This document shows positions 53,431 through 62,197 of a DNA stretch of 64,000 nt, in pieces. The stretch's first letter is position 1, and every line of letters begins with the position of its first letter. The stretch comes from Candidatus Accumulibacter iunctus (lineage in GTDB: Bacteria > Pseudomonadota > Gammaproteobacteria > Burkholderiales > Rhodocyclaceae): contig DDUX01000154.1 of assembly GCA_002345025.1 (NCBI GenBank), forward strand, positions 95,313 through 159,312. Reading direction: 5' to 3'. Position numbers and translations under genes: made by a program. The notes under the pieces were generated by a model. The model made no database searches and was not told where the DNA came from. It saw only the letters and a list, made by a program, of their open reading frames with translations.

Positions 53431-55221
53431 TTGAAGCCGTTTCCTCTCGTCTTCGCTTCGCTCGCGTTGCTGGGCGCCTGCAGTAATGTGGCGAGCACCC
53501 GTTCGCCGGCCGCCACCGAGATTCATCAACCGGAAGGCGTCTCCGCGCATAGCCCGCAGCCGGGCTGGCGTGGCCAGCGTTTTGCCGTCGCGACGGCCAA
53601 TCCGCTGGCGAGCGAGGCGGGGGCGGCAATGCTCAAGGCCGGCGGCTCGGCGATCGACGCCGCGATTGCCGCGCAGATGGTCCTTGGCCTCGTCGAACCG
53701 CAGTCGAGCGGGATCGGCGGCGGCGCCTTCCTGCTGCATCACGATGGCCGGCAGACGGTAGCCTTCGATGGCCGCGAGACGGCACCGGCGGCCGCCGGTG
53801 AGAACCTCTTCATCAACGCCGATGGCAAGCCGATGAGTTTTCATCGGGCGGTGATCGGTGGCCGTGCGGTCGGTGTTCCCGGCGTTGTGCGAATGCTCGA
53901 GATGGCGCATGCCGAGTACGGCCGACTGCCCTGGGCAAGCCTCTTCGAACCGGCCATCCGCCTCGCCGAGGGCGGCTTTCCGGTCGGTCCACGGCTGCAT
54001 GCCCTGCTCAAGGCCGATGCCCATCTGCGCCTGGACGGCGAGGCGGCAGCCTATTTCTACGATCGCGAGGGGCAGCCAGTGGCGGTCGGCAGCACCCTGC
54101 GCAATTCGGAACTCGCCGCGGTCCTGCGACGGATTGCCACGGAGGGATCGCCTGCCCTGCATCAGGGAGAGATCGCGCAGGCGATCGTGCATAAGGTCCG
54201 TCGGCATCCGGACAACCCCGGCACCCTGAGCCTGAGCGACCTGGCCGGATATCAGCCGCAGCGGCGCCAGCCGTATTGCAGCGCTTACGCACCGCCGCGG
54301 TCGACGGAGCCGCGCCGATACCGTATTTGCGGCTTTCCGCCGCCGAGTTCCGGAGCCATAGCCATCGTCCAGATTCTTGGAATCCTCGGCAACACGGCCG
54401 CCACCTCGCTGCCCTTTGCCGATCCGCTGTGGATGCATTACTACAGCGAGGCGGCGCGGCTCGCCTTCGCTGACCGCGCGCGCTACGTCGCTGACCCTGC
54501 CTTCGCTGCCGCACCGGCGGGCAGCTGGTATTCGCTGATCGCCCCGGACTACCTCAGCGCCCGCGCGCGACTGATCCAGGCTGGCAGCAGCATGAAGGTG
54601 GCCGAGCCGGGTGTCCCGGGGCCGGTGCCAGCGACTCGTTCGTCGATGCCGGACCAGATCGAGCATGGAACGACGCATCTCAGCGTCGTCGATGGCGATG
54701 GCAACGCTCTGGCGATGACCAGCACGATCGAGGATGCCTTTGGTGCGCGCCAGATGGTGCGCGGCTTCCTGCTCAACAACCAGCTCAGCGATTTCTCGTT
54801 CCTGCCGCGGGATGATCACGGGTTGCCGATTGCCAATCGGGTCGAGCCTGGAAAGCGGCCGCGCTCATCGATGAGTCCGACGCTCGTCTTCGACGAACTG
54901 ACCGGCGAGCTGGTGCTGAGCGGTGGTTCACCGGGTGGCGCACTGATCATCCACTACACGGCGAAGCTGCTGCAGGCAACGCTGGACTGGCAGCTGACGC
55001 CGCAGGAGGCAATCGAGTTGCCCAACTTCGGCTCACTCAACGGGCCGACTCTGCTGGAGGAAGGGCGCTTTCCGCCGGCGTTCGTCGCCGCGCTCAGGTC
55101 GCTTGGCCATGAAGTCCGGGAGATCGGCATGAGCAGCGGGCTGCAGGCGATCAGCAAGGGCGTTCGTGGGTACAGTGGCGGGGCGGATCCTCGGCGCGAA
55201 GGGCGGGTGGTGGGTGAATGA
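53431..55221 (+). CDS. ggt: Gamma-glutamyltransferase, lipoprotein form
   Basis: An Ntn-hydrolase that cleaves glutathione and transfers the gamma-glutamyl group in the periplasm. The 596-residue precursor starts at a TTG (53431) with TGGAGG 6 bases upstream, giving a lipoprotein signal (LVFASLALLGAC). Family motifs follow: AVATANPLASEAGAAML, LVEPQSSGIGGGAFLLHH, and the autocatalytic site HGTTHLSVVD where Thr414 becomes the N-terminal nucleophile of the small subunit, then SSMSPTLVF and GSPGGALI. A longer frame upstream has no signal sequence. The stop overlaps the DUF1615 start by four bases. Confidence 0.92.
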   Translation: MKPFPLVFASLALLGACSNVASTRSPAATEIHQPEGVSAHSPQPGWRGQRFAVATANPLASEAGAAMLKAGGSAIDAAIAAQMVLGLVEPQSSGIGGGAFLLHHDGRQTVAFDGRETAPAAAGENLFINADGKPMSFHRAVIGGRAVGVPGVVRMLEMAHAEYGRLPWASLFEPAIRLAEGGFPVGPRLHALLKADAHLRLDGEAAAYFYDREGQPVAVGSTLRNSELAAVLRRIATEGSPALHQGEIAQAIVHKVRRHPDNPGTLSLSDLAGYQPQRRQPYCSAYAPPRSTEPRRYRICGFPPPSSGAIAIVQILGILGNTAATSLPFADPLWMHYYSEAARLAFADRARYVADPAFAAAPAGSWYSLIAPDYLSARARLIQAGSSMKVAEPGVPGPVPATRSSMPDQIEHGTTHLSVVDGDGNALAMTSTIEDAFGARQMVRGFLLNNQLSDFSFLPRDDHGLPIANRVEPGKRPRSSMSPTLVFDELTGELVLSGGSPGGALIIHYTAKLLQATLDWQLTPQEAIELPNFGSLNGPTLLEEGRFPPAFVAALRSLGHEVREIGMSSGLQAISKGVRGYSGGADPRREGRVVGE

Positions 55222-56522
55222 CGCGACGCTCTGGACGGCATGCAGTCGCCGGTATTGATCCCTCGCGGCTCTTGCCGGCGGTGCCGGGCTCGCCGGCAAC
55301 GGGCCTTCTGCAGGCACTCATCGTCGCCATCGCCGGCTGCGCCAGCGACGGCAGCTACGAGTCGCGGCCGTCGCCGCCGCTACCCGCTGAGTCGCCAAGG
55401 GTTTCGCCACCGGCACGGCAGGCGCAACGTCCTGCAGCACCAGCCACCGCCGGCGGGGTGGTGTCGCCGCCGGCGCCTCAGTCGCTGACTCCGGTCAGCG
55501 GCGAGCGCGATGCGCGGGCCCTGGTCAGCCGCCTGCTGCCTGCGAACGTGGCCGATCGCAGCGGCTGGGCAGCGGACATCACGACGGCCTTCATCGCGCT
55601 GCGAATCGCACTGTTGCCGGAAAAGCTTTGCGCAGCGATCGCTGTCATCGGACAGGAATCCGGTTTCCAGTCGGACCCACCGGTTCCCGGACTGGCAAGG
55701 ATCGTCTGGCAACAGGTGGAGCAGCGGCGAGAGAAGTATGCTATCCCGAAGGTCGTGCTCGACCTTGCCCTGCTCAAGCCATCGCCGGACGGGCGCAGCT
55801 ACAAGGCACGCATCGACGCACTGCGTACCGAGGCGCAGATGAACGCACTCTACGAGGAGATGATCTCGGAACTGCCGGGCGGCCGGACGCTGTTTGCCGG
55901 CTTCAACCCCGTCCGCACCGGCGGTCCGATGCAGGTCAGCGTCGAGTTCGCGGAGGAGCAGGTCCGCGACAGGCCCTATCCTTACCCACGCCGCGATGGC
56001 GTGCGCAATGAGGTGTTCACCCGCCGCGGCGGCCTCTATTTTGGCATCGCGTCGTTGCTCGATTATCCGGCCAGCTACAGCCAGATGATCTATCGCTTTG
56101 CCGATTTCAACGCCGGCCGCTACAGCAGCCGCAACGCCGCCTTCCAGGACGCACTCGGTCGGGTTTCCGGTGAGAAGCTGTCGCTCGATGGCGATCTGCG
56201 GCGTTATCGTGACGGTATGCCGGTGGCCGCAGCCAGCGAAAGCCAACGTGCCATGCTGTCCCTGGGCGCGCGTCTGAACCTCGGCGAGGCGGAGATCCTG
56301 CGTGATCTCAAGCTCGAGAAGAGCTTCGCTTTCGAACAGACGCCGCTCTACCTGCGGCTGCACGCGCTTGCCGATGCGACGACCGGCACCCGGCGTCCGC
56401 GCGAGATGATGCCGCAGATCGCACTGAAGAGCCCGAAGATCACCCGCCCATTGACTACCGAGTGGTTTGCCCGGCGCGTTGATGGTCGCTATCGCGACTG
56501 TCTCGCCAGGGGCGAGTCGTGA
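55218..56522 (+). CDS. DUF1615 domain lipoprotein
   Basis: A 434-residue protein of the DUF1615 family, function unknown. A probable lipobox is at LIVAIAGCASD near residue 42, followed by a proline-rich linker and a globular domain. That domain starts with a helix LVSRLLPANVADRSGWAADI and contains AVIGQESGFQSDPPVPGLARI, a phrase resembling the catalytic Glu region of lytic transglycosylases. FAEEQVRDRPYPY and VFTRRGGLYFGIASLLDYP are further family landmarks. It overlaps ggt by four bases (ATGA), so both lipoproteins are probably made together. The signal segment starts late, so an internal start may be used. Confidence 0.8.
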   Translation: MTRRSGRHAVAGIDPSRLLPAVPGSPATGLLQALIVAIAGCASDGSYESRPSPPLPAESPRVSPPARQAQRPAAPATAGGVVSPPAPQSLTPVSGERDARALVSRLLPANVADRSGWAADITTAFIALRIALLPEKLCAAIAVIGQESGFQSDPPVPGLARIVWQQVEQRREKYAIPKVVLDLALLKPSPDGRSYKARIDALRTEAQMNALYEEMISELPGGRTLFAGFNPVRTGGPMQVSVEFAEEQVRDRPYPYPRRDGVRNEVFTRRGGLYFGIASLLDYPASYSQMIYRFADFNAGRYSSRNAAFQDALGRVSGEKLSLDGDLRRYRDGMPVAAASESQRAMLSLGARLNLGEAEILRDLKLEKSFAFEQTPLYLRLHALADATTGTRRPREMMPQIALKSPKITRPLTTEWFARRVDGRYRDCLARGES

Positions 56523-56612
56523 GTCCGCGATGTCGCGGCGGCGCTTTCCCGGAGGTTCGCCATCCAAGTGCGGCGCGACGCGCAGGTCCCTGCCGACACC
56601 GTAGCCATCCGG

Positions 56613-57821
56613 TCACACGACGTTGCAGTTCTCCCGCAGGAAGTCGAGGGCATCGGTGAGGGTCGTGTCGGCGGCGTCGAGCAGAACCGTATGCGCTTCA
56701 GGGAAGAACTCCTTCCATAGCGTCTCGAGGTCGTCCTGCATGCTGTAGGGCGCCAGCGCGTGAATGAAGCCGAGTACCGGCAGTCGCTTGAAGCCATCAC
56801 GGCGCGCCTTGACGATCAGCGCGCGCGCTGCCGCCCTGCCGAGAACCGGTTTTGCCGGGATGTCGGCGGCCAGGCAGACGAAGACCGTCAGCAGAGAACT
56901 GTCGTCGGTCTTGCCGGCGGTGATCCGTTGCCAGTCCGCGCACGCTGCCGCCTCGAACAGTCCGGCGTCCTCGGGTCCGAAATCGCGTAGGTAGTAGAGC
57001 GGCTCGAGTTCCTGCAGCAGTTGCGGCAGTGGGCGCGAACGGTCGGCAATTCGCGGCAGGTCCTCGGTCTCGATTCTTCGCAGTTCCCGCTGCGCGACCG
57101 GCAGATAGCTTTCCGGCAACTCCCGCAGAAGGTCTGCGAGCAGCCTGCGTCCCTTGCCCGGAACACCCTTCTCCCGGATCGCATCGAGGATCTGCAGCAG
57201 ACCACTGGCGGTGGGTATCGCCAGCGGTTCCTTGCCGTGCAGATGCACGAGCAGGGCGCTGCGAACGACGCTGTCGACAGCGACGGTCGACAGGTCTGCA
57301 GCGGGCAACGCGAGGCGCTTGGCAAACCACAGTGTCGCCGAGATCGACAACTGATGGTCCTGCCGCTGCGCCAGCTCCTGGCGGTAGTCGCGCAGGCTGC
57401 GCAGCGACCACTCGGCGAGAAACTCCTTCTGCGGCGGCTTGGCGAGGATTCCGTAGGAGGCGTCCTCAGGCATCGCCCAGAGCTTCTTCAGCATCTCGGA
57501 GCCACCACGTGAATGCGAGAGAAAGCTGTTGTCGCGCAGCGAGCGGGCTGCCTGGTCGAGGTCGCCGCTGCTGCTCTCCTCAAGGAACAGGCTCACCAGG
57601 CTGATGATGCGCGTTCGCGCCTCTTCGATGTTCGGACGCAGATACTGTGTTCCGAAGAAGTCCGCGATCTGCAGCAGACCCTTTGCTCCGTCGTTCACGA
57701 TGCTGGTCAGCCTGTCCCGATCGATGACACCGCTCTGTACTCCGTGCACCAGTGCCCTCTCGAAGAACGGGCGCTGGTCGAAAAGGGTGATCTGCTGGCG
57801 GTCCACCACCGGTTCCGACAT
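56613..57821 (-). CDS. Unknown protein 1 of the J-domain cluster
   Basis: A 402-residue soluble protein beginning MSEPVVDRQQITLFDQRPFF. I do not recognise the family. It is mostly helical, with a repeated ALVHGVQSGVI and KGLLQIADFFGTQYLRPNIEEART region at the N-terminus and a C-terminal GFIHALAPYSMQDDLETLWKEFF. No catalytic motif, membrane segment or signal peptide is visible. The ATG at 57821 follows AAAGGCGA; the frame upstream overlaps the next gene. It is the last gene of the run ahcY to unknown 1, 44 bases after unknown 2. Confidence 0.65.
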   Translation of the reverse strand: MSEPVVDRQQITLFDQRPFFERALVHGVQSGVIDRDRLTSIVNDGAKGLLQIADFFGTQYLRPNIEEARTRIISLVSLFLEESSSGDLDQAARSLRDNSFLSHSRGGSEMLKKLWAMPEDASYGILAKPPQKEFLAEWSLRSLRDYRQELAQRQDHQLSISATLWFAKRLALPAADLSTVAVDSVVRSALLVHLHGKEPLAIPTASGLLQILDAIREKGVPGKGRRLLADLLRELPESYLPVAQRELRRIETEDLPRIADRSRPLPQLLQELEPLYYLRDFGPEDAGLFEAAACADWQRITAGKTDDSSLLTVFVCLAADIPAKPVLGRAAARALIVKARRDGFKRLPVLGFIHALAPYSMQDDLETLWKEFFPEAHTVLLDAADTTLTDALDFLRENCNVV

Positions 57822-57865
57822 CGCCTGACCGTCGCCTTTCCCGGGACCCGTCTGCGGATCCGCGA

Positions 57866-58591
57866 TCAGAGTGCCGACTCTTCGTCGGCAGCGCCGAAGG
57901 ACGGCGGCGACTGCGGCGCCGGAGTGTCGGCGGCTGCCTGCTGGTGTTCCTCGGCACGGGCTCGCGCGCGCAGGATCAGCAGCACTTCGCGGAAGATCTC
58001 CGGCTGCTGGTAGCGGAGCGTCCACGCCAGTTCCATCCACTCGTGGTCGTTGACCTCGCTGTGGCTGAGGAACGGGCGATTGCTCGTCTCGTCCGACAGT
58101 GCGTCGAGGCGCTCTTCGTCATCGAGATCGTCGAACGAATCGTCGCCATCGGAAAAATAGTCGAAGACTCCGGTTCGGAAGAAATGCTCCAGGCTTTCCG
58201 CCCGTTCGTGCAGGTAGTCGGCAAGCACTTCGCTGCCACCTTCCTGATCGCCGATGGCGGCGAGGAATTCGCCGGGGTCACCGTCCGCGCGAAAGATGAC
58301 CGAGTTGATCATGCCGTGCAGGCGCTCATGGCTGATGTCCCCGTAGCGTCTTTCGAGAACGATCGCGCGGGCAAACTGCTCGGGGGACACCAGCAGGTTC
58401 ACCACCGATTCGCGTGAAGAGTCGAAATCGCGCAGCACTGCCAGCAAGTCCTTGGCGGGGAAATCGTCCAGCGCCAGCGCGAGTGCCTGGTCGCCTTCCG
58501 TTTCGACCAGCGAGACGAGTGCCGCCTCGGCGCCGACGATGTCGCCAACGCGGACCAGCTTCTCCGCTCTTGCCAGTACCGGGTGACTCAT
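57866..58591 (-). CDS. Unknown protein 2 of the J-domain cluster (acidic)
   Basis: A 241-residue soluble protein without recognised domains. The N-terminal half is helical (SHPVLARAEKLVRVGDIVGAE; DLLAVLRDFDSSRESVVNLL). Around residues 140-165 a very acidic loop, YFSDGDDSFDDLDDEERLD, separates it from a helical end. The last 35 residues are low complexity (Q, A, P). Its start shares one base with the stop of unknown 3 (TGATG). The alternating HEAT-like helix pairs suggest a scaffold, but this is inference. Confidence 0.65.
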   Translation of the reverse strand: MSHPVLARAEKLVRVGDIVGAEAALVSLVETEGDQALALALDDFPAKDLLAVLRDFDSSRESVVNLLVSPEQFARAIVLERRYGDISHERLHGMINSVIFRADGDPGEFLAAIGDQEGGSEVLADYLHERAESLEHFFRTGVFDYFSDGDDSFDDLDDEERLDALSDETSNRPFLSHSEVNDHEWMELAWTLRYQQPEIFREVLLILRARARAEEHQQAAADTPAPQSPPSFGAADEESAL

Positions 58592-59142
58592 CAGTGGTCT
58601 CCCGAGAAGCGATCCTTGCGGTCGAAACCCTGCTCCGACAACCAGTCGGCGCCGGCTTCTTCCAGGTCCATGTCAACATCCGCGTCGTCTTCGTCGTCGC
58701 TGTCACGGTCGCCGGACGGCTGCTGCGGCATGCCGGTCGCGTCTGCGTCGGCACTCGTCGCTGCGCGCAGGAACTCGAGGCAGGCGGTGACGACGAGAAA
58801 GCGCGCACCATGGGCATCCTTGAGAACGACGCGTGCCAAGTCGGCGGCCCAGGGTTCGAGCGATAGCGACGACAGCAGGGTTCGCCATTCCGGTAGATCC
58901 TCGGGTTCCTGTGCGGCGACGTCGCGCATCACCGCTGGGTTGGCGAAACTGAAGCCGCCATGAAAGGCGACAGCGACCATTTCCGGATTGCACTCGAGCA
59001 TTGGCAGCAGTTGCCCAACTTGGCTACGCTTTGTCTGTAGCCGTTTTGCCAGGATATCGTGCCCGGCCGAATCGGTCATCAGGTCATCAAGTTCGGCGTC
59101 GTAGGCCGATTGCAGTTCCTCGAAATATGCCGAAACTTTCAC
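58591..59142 (-). CDS. Unknown protein 3 of the J-domain cluster (acidic C-terminus)
   Basis: A 183-residue soluble protein of unknown function. It starts with GTG inside a GTGA overlap with the J-domain gene stop, which fixes the start. Residues 1-125 are helical (KVSAYFEELQSAYDAELDDLM; MLECNPEMVAVAFHGGFSF). Residues about 140-170 are strongly acidic (SDDEDDADVDMDLEEAGADW), with C-terminal ending WLSEQGFDRKDRFSGDH. No signal peptide or membrane helix. The dense overlaps before and after it point to co-translation with unknown 2 and the J protein. Confidence 0.65.
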   Translation of the reverse strand: MKVSAYFEELQSAYDAELDDLMTDSAGHDILAKRLQTKRSQVGQLLPMLECNPEMVAVAFHGGFSFANPAVMRDVAAQEPEDLPEWRTLLSSLSLEPWAADLARVVLKDAHGARFLVVTACLEFLRAATSADADATGMPQQPSGDRDSDDEDDADVDMDLEEAGADWLSEQGFDRKDRFSGDH

Positions 59143-59417
59143 TGCAGGACTCCTTCGATGTAGTGCTGCCAGATCTCGCGCGCCGTTTCCAGTGGTTTGT
59201 CGAGCAGATTGCGGCGTCGGTTCTCGTCATAAGCGAACCGCTGACCCGGATCGGCGAGGGCATCGTAGGCTTCCTGAACCTCGCGAAATCTCTCGCTGGC
59301 TTCGGGCGCCTGGTTCCGATCCGGGTGGAACTGCCGCGCCTTGCGCCGATAGGCTGTGCGGATCGCTTCGCTCGCTGCGTCGCTGGCGATTCCCAGGATG
59401 GCGTAGTAGTCCTTCAT
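59139..59417 (-). CDS. Small J-domain (DnaJ-like) protein
   Basis: A 92-residue type III J protein that should stimulate an Hsp70 ATPase. The J domain is complete: helix I DYYAILGI, helix II IRTAYRRKARQF, the catalytic loop H31-P32-D33 (FHPDRN), helix III ERFREVQEAYDALADP and a short helix IV, RFAYDENRRR. No glycine/phenylalanine or zinc-finger region follows; the tail DKPLETAREIWQHYIEGVLQ is short and helical. ATG 59417 follows GGAGGGGGA. It lies 17 bases after metF and overlaps unknown 3 by four bases. Confidence 0.88.
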   Translation of the reverse strand: MKDYYAILGIASDAASEAIRTAYRRKARQFHPDRNQAPEASERFREVQEAYDALADPGQRFAYDENRRRNLLDKPLETAREIWQHYIEGVLQ

Positions 59418-59434
59418 TCCCCCTCCGCGCCGAC

Positions 59435-60289
59435 TCACGCCTCCACTGGCGAGGTCAGTCCGAGGCGTTGCCAGAGCGTCCTGGTAAGGCCGACCTGGTT
59501 GAGCGTGTAGAAGTGCAGGCCCGGTGCGCCGGCGGCAAGCAGTCTCTCACACAACTGTGTCACCACGTCGAGACCGAAGGCTTGAATCGACGCCCTGTCG
59601 TCGCCATAGCTCTCGAGGCGCTTGCGGATCCAGCGCGGGATCTCGGCGCCGCAGTTGTCGGAAAAGCGCGCCAGGCTACTGAAGCTGGAGATGGGCATGA
59701 TGCCGGGAACGATCGGCACGTTGATGCCGACTGCCTGGCACTCGTCGATGAAGTGCGCGTAGGCATCGAAGTTGTAGAAGTATTGCGTGATCGCCGAGTC
59801 GGCGCCGGCATCGATCTTGCGCTGGAATGCCAGCAGGTCGTCGAGCGGAGTCCTGGCCTGCGGGTGGTACTCCGGGTAGGCGGCAACCTCGATGTGGAAC
59901 CAGGATCCGGTCTCGGAGCGGATGAACTGGACGAGCTCGTTGGCGTAGCGAAAGCTTCCCGGCCTTGCCATGCCCGAGGGCAGGTCGCCGCGCAGCGCCA
60001 CGAGGTGGCGGATGCCGTGCGTACGATACTGCGCCAGGATGCTGCGGATGCTGGCGCGGGTCGAGCCGATGCACGACAGGTGCGGTGCCGCCTGGTGGCC
60101 TTCCTGCTGAATCTCGAGGACGGTTTCGAGGGTGCGGTCGCGTGTCGAACCACCGGCACCAAAGGTGACGGAGAAAAACCGTGGATGCAGAAGGGCCATC
60201 TCGGCCCGTGCTGCACGCAGCTTGTCGGCACCCTCCGGGGTCTGCGGCGGAAACAGTTCAAGGCTGAAGGTAGGGGCGGTCGTGGTCAT
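59435..60289 (-). CDS. metF: 5,10-Methylenetetrahydrofolate reductase MetF
   Basis: MetF reduces methylene-THF to 5-methyl-THF for methionine synthesis, using FAD. The 284-residue TIM-barrel protein has FSLELFPPQTPEG, FFSVTFGAGGSTRDRT with the catalytic Glu upstream, the FAD-binding HLVALRGDLPSG and TQYFYNFDAYAHFIDEC, and VPGIMPISSF. Length is normal. Its start overlaps the holin-like gene by 32 bases. It is third in the SAH-riboswitch-led unit, so methyl-THF supply is likely co-regulated with SAH removal. Confidence 0.96.
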   Translation of the reverse strand: MTTTAPTFSLELFPPQTPEGADKLRAARAEMALLHPRFFSVTFGAGGSTRDRTLETVLEIQQEGHQAAPHLSCIGSTRASIRSILAQYRTHGIRHLVALRGDLPSGMARPGSFRYANELVQFIRSETGSWFHIEVAAYPEYHPQARTPLDDLLAFQRKIDAGADSAITQYFYNFDAYAHFIDECQAVGINVPIVPGIMPISSFSSLARFSDNCGAEIPRWIRKRLESYGDDRASIQAFGLDVVTQLCERLLAAGAPGLHFYTLNQVGLTRTLWQRLGLTSPVEA

Positions 60290-60650
60290 CAGCAGGCCAT
60301 TTGGTGCCCTTTTCGGTGGGCAGGAGGGAGGAAAGGACTGACGAGAAGATGCTGTAGAGGATGGCGCCGAAAAAAGCCGGCCAGAAGCCGCCGACGACGA
60401 AACCTTCGAACATCGACCCGGCGAGCCAGAACATCAGGGCGTTGAGGACGAAGAGGAAGAGTCCAAGCGTCAGCAGCGTGGCCGGCAGCGTCAGAAGGAT
60501 CAACAGGGGCCGCAGCAAGGTGTTCACCAGTCCGAGCACGATTGCTGCGAGCAGCGCCGAGCCGAACGATGCCACCTGTATCGATGGCATCAGGTAGGCG
60601 ACCGCAAGCAGCGCACAGGCGTTGAGCACCCAGATCAGGATCAATCGCAT
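60258..60650 (-). CDS. Phage holin family 4-like (PF04020-type) membrane protein
   Basis: A 130-residue integral membrane protein with four predicted helices (RLILIWVLNACALLAVAYL; SALLAAIVLGLVNTLL; LTLPATLLTLGLFLFVLNALMFWLAG; VVGGFWPAFFGAILYSIFSSVLSSLL). The NTLLRPLL and LPATLLTLGLFLFVLNAL phrases are diagnostic of the family; its cellular role is unknown and the phage name does not imply a prophage. Betaproteobacteria commonly place it between ahcY and metF, as here. It starts 25 bases after ahcY and overlaps metF by 32 bases. Confidence 0.88.
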   Translation of the reverse strand: MRLILIWVLNACALLAVAYLMPSIQVASFGSALLAAIVLGLVNTLLRPLLILLTLPATLLTLGLFLFVLNALMFWLAGSMFEGFVVGGFWPAFFGAILYSIFSSVLSSLLPTEKGTKWPADDHDRPYLQP

Positions 60651-60675
60651 GCCGGTCCCCGGTTGTCGTGCCGTA

Positions 60676-62088
60676 TCAGTAGCGGTAGTGGTCCGACTTG
60701 TAAGGACCTTCCTTGGCGACCCCGATGTAGCGTGCCTGCGCGTCAGTGAGCTCGCTGAGTTGCGCATTGAGTTTCCTGAGCTGCAGGCGGGCGACCTTTT
60801 CGTCGAGGTGCTTGGGCAGCGTGTAGACGCCTATCGGGTACTCGGTATTGCGCGTGAACAGCTCGATCTGGGCGATCGTCTGGTTGGCGAACGACGAACT
60901 CATGACATAGGAAGGATGGCCGGTACCACAGCCGAGGTTGACCAGGCGACCCTTCGCCAGCAGGATGATGCGCTTGCCGTCGGGAAAGATCACGTGGTCC
61001 ACCTGCGGTTTGATTTCTTCCCAGGTGTAGCCCTCGATCGAGGCAACGTCGATTTCGTTGTCGAAGTGCCCGATGTTGCAAACGATCGCCTGGTCCTTCA
61101 TCTTCTGCATGTGATCATGCGTGATCACATGATAGTTGCCGGTGCAGGTGACGAAAATGTCCGCCTTGTCGGCAGCGTAGTCCATTGTCACCACCCGGTA
61201 GCCTTCCATGGCCGCCTGCAGGGCGCAGATCGGGTCGATCTCCGTCACCCACACCTGCGCCGAGAGGGCACGCATGGCCTGCGCCGATCCCTTGCCGACA
61301 TCGCCGTAGCCGGCAATCAAGGCAACCTTGCCGGCGATCATGACGTCGGTGGCGCGCTTGACACCGTCGACCAGCGACTCGCGGCAGCCGTATAGGTTGT
61401 CAAACTTCGACTTCGTGACCGAGTCGTTGACGTTGATCGCCGGAAAACGCAGTTCGCCCTTGGCGTGCATCTGGTAGAGGCGGTGAACGCCGGTCGTCGT
61501 CTCTTCGGTGACGCCCTTGACCGCTGCCAGGCGACGCGAGTACCAGCCTGGGTCGCTTGCCAGCTTGGCACGGATCGCCGCAAAGAGGATGTTTTCCTCC
61601 TCCGAGGTCGGCTTCGCCAAAACGGCGGCATCCTCTTCGGCACGGGCGCCGAGGTGGAGCAGCAAGGTGGCGTCGCCTCCGTCGTCGAGGATCATGTTGC
61701 TGTAGCCGTCGTCGGGCCATTCGAATATGCGGTGCGTGTAGTCCCAGTAGTCCTCGAGGGACTCTCCCTTGACGGCGAAGACAGCGACTCCGGCAGCGGC
61801 GATCGCTGCTGCAGCGTGATCCTGGGTCGAGAAGATGTTGCATGATGCCCAGCGTACCTCGGCACCGAGAGCGGTCAGCGTTTCGATCAACACCGCCGTC
61901 TGGATGGTCATGTGCAGCGAGCCGGTGATGCGCGCACCCCTGAGTGGCTGCTGCGCTGCGAACTCCTCGCGAATCGCCATCAGGCCCGGCATTTCGGTCT
62001 CGGCGATGCGGATTTCCTTGCGGCCCCAGCCGGCGAGGCCGAGGTCGGCAATCACGTAGTCCTGATAGTGAGTAACAGTATCCGACAC
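60676..62088 (-). CDS. ahcY: Adenosylhomocysteinase (SAH hydrolase)
   Basis: AhcY hydrolyses SAH to adenosine and homocysteine, removing the inhibitor of methyltransferases. The 470-residue product is full length, with GSLHMTIQTAVLIETL, the substrate residues in NVNDSVTKSKFDNLYGCRES, the NAD motif GYGDVGKGSAQ, and the C-terminal NAD-binding LPKHLDEKVARLQL...SDHYRY. The start is GTG at 62088, fixed by AGGAG 7 bases upstream; a longer frame to 62166 lies in the leader. It is preceded by an SAH riboswitch and heads a unit with metF. Confidence 0.97.
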   Translation of the reverse strand: MSDTVTHYQDYVIADLGLAGWGRKEIRIAETEMPGLMAIREEFAAQQPLRGARITGSLHMTIQTAVLIETLTALGAEVRWASCNIFSTQDHAAAAIAAAGVAVFAVKGESLEDYWDYTHRIFEWPDDGYSNMILDDGGDATLLLHLGARAEEDAAVLAKPTSEEENILFAAIRAKLASDPGWYSRRLAAVKGVTEETTTGVHRLYQMHAKGELRFPAINVNDSVTKSKFDNLYGCRESLVDGVKRATDVMIAGKVALIAGYGDVGKGSAQAMRALSAQVWVTEIDPICALQAAMEGYRVVTMDYAADKADIFVTCTGNYHVITHDHMQKMKDQAIVCNIGHFDNEIDVASIEGYTWEEIKPQVDHVIFPDGKRIILLAKGRLVNLGCGTGHPSYVMSSSFANQTIAQIELFTRNTEYPIGVYTLPKHLDEKVARLQLRKLNAQLSELTDAQARYIGVAKEGPYKSDHYRY

Positions 62089-62197
62089 AGTAAGGCTCCT
62101 TGATAACTGTGACCGGGAGAAGGTAGCCGCGGTGCAGAATGACTGCAGGGAGTTCCCTGCGCCCACCCCGTGCTGCCAACCCCGGTGCGGGTTGGTG

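Noticed and set aside
60258..60650. Prophage indicated by a holin-family gene
   Set aside because: This PF04020-type protein is a normal chromosomal neighbour of ahcY-metF; no other phage genes or attachment sites occur nearby.
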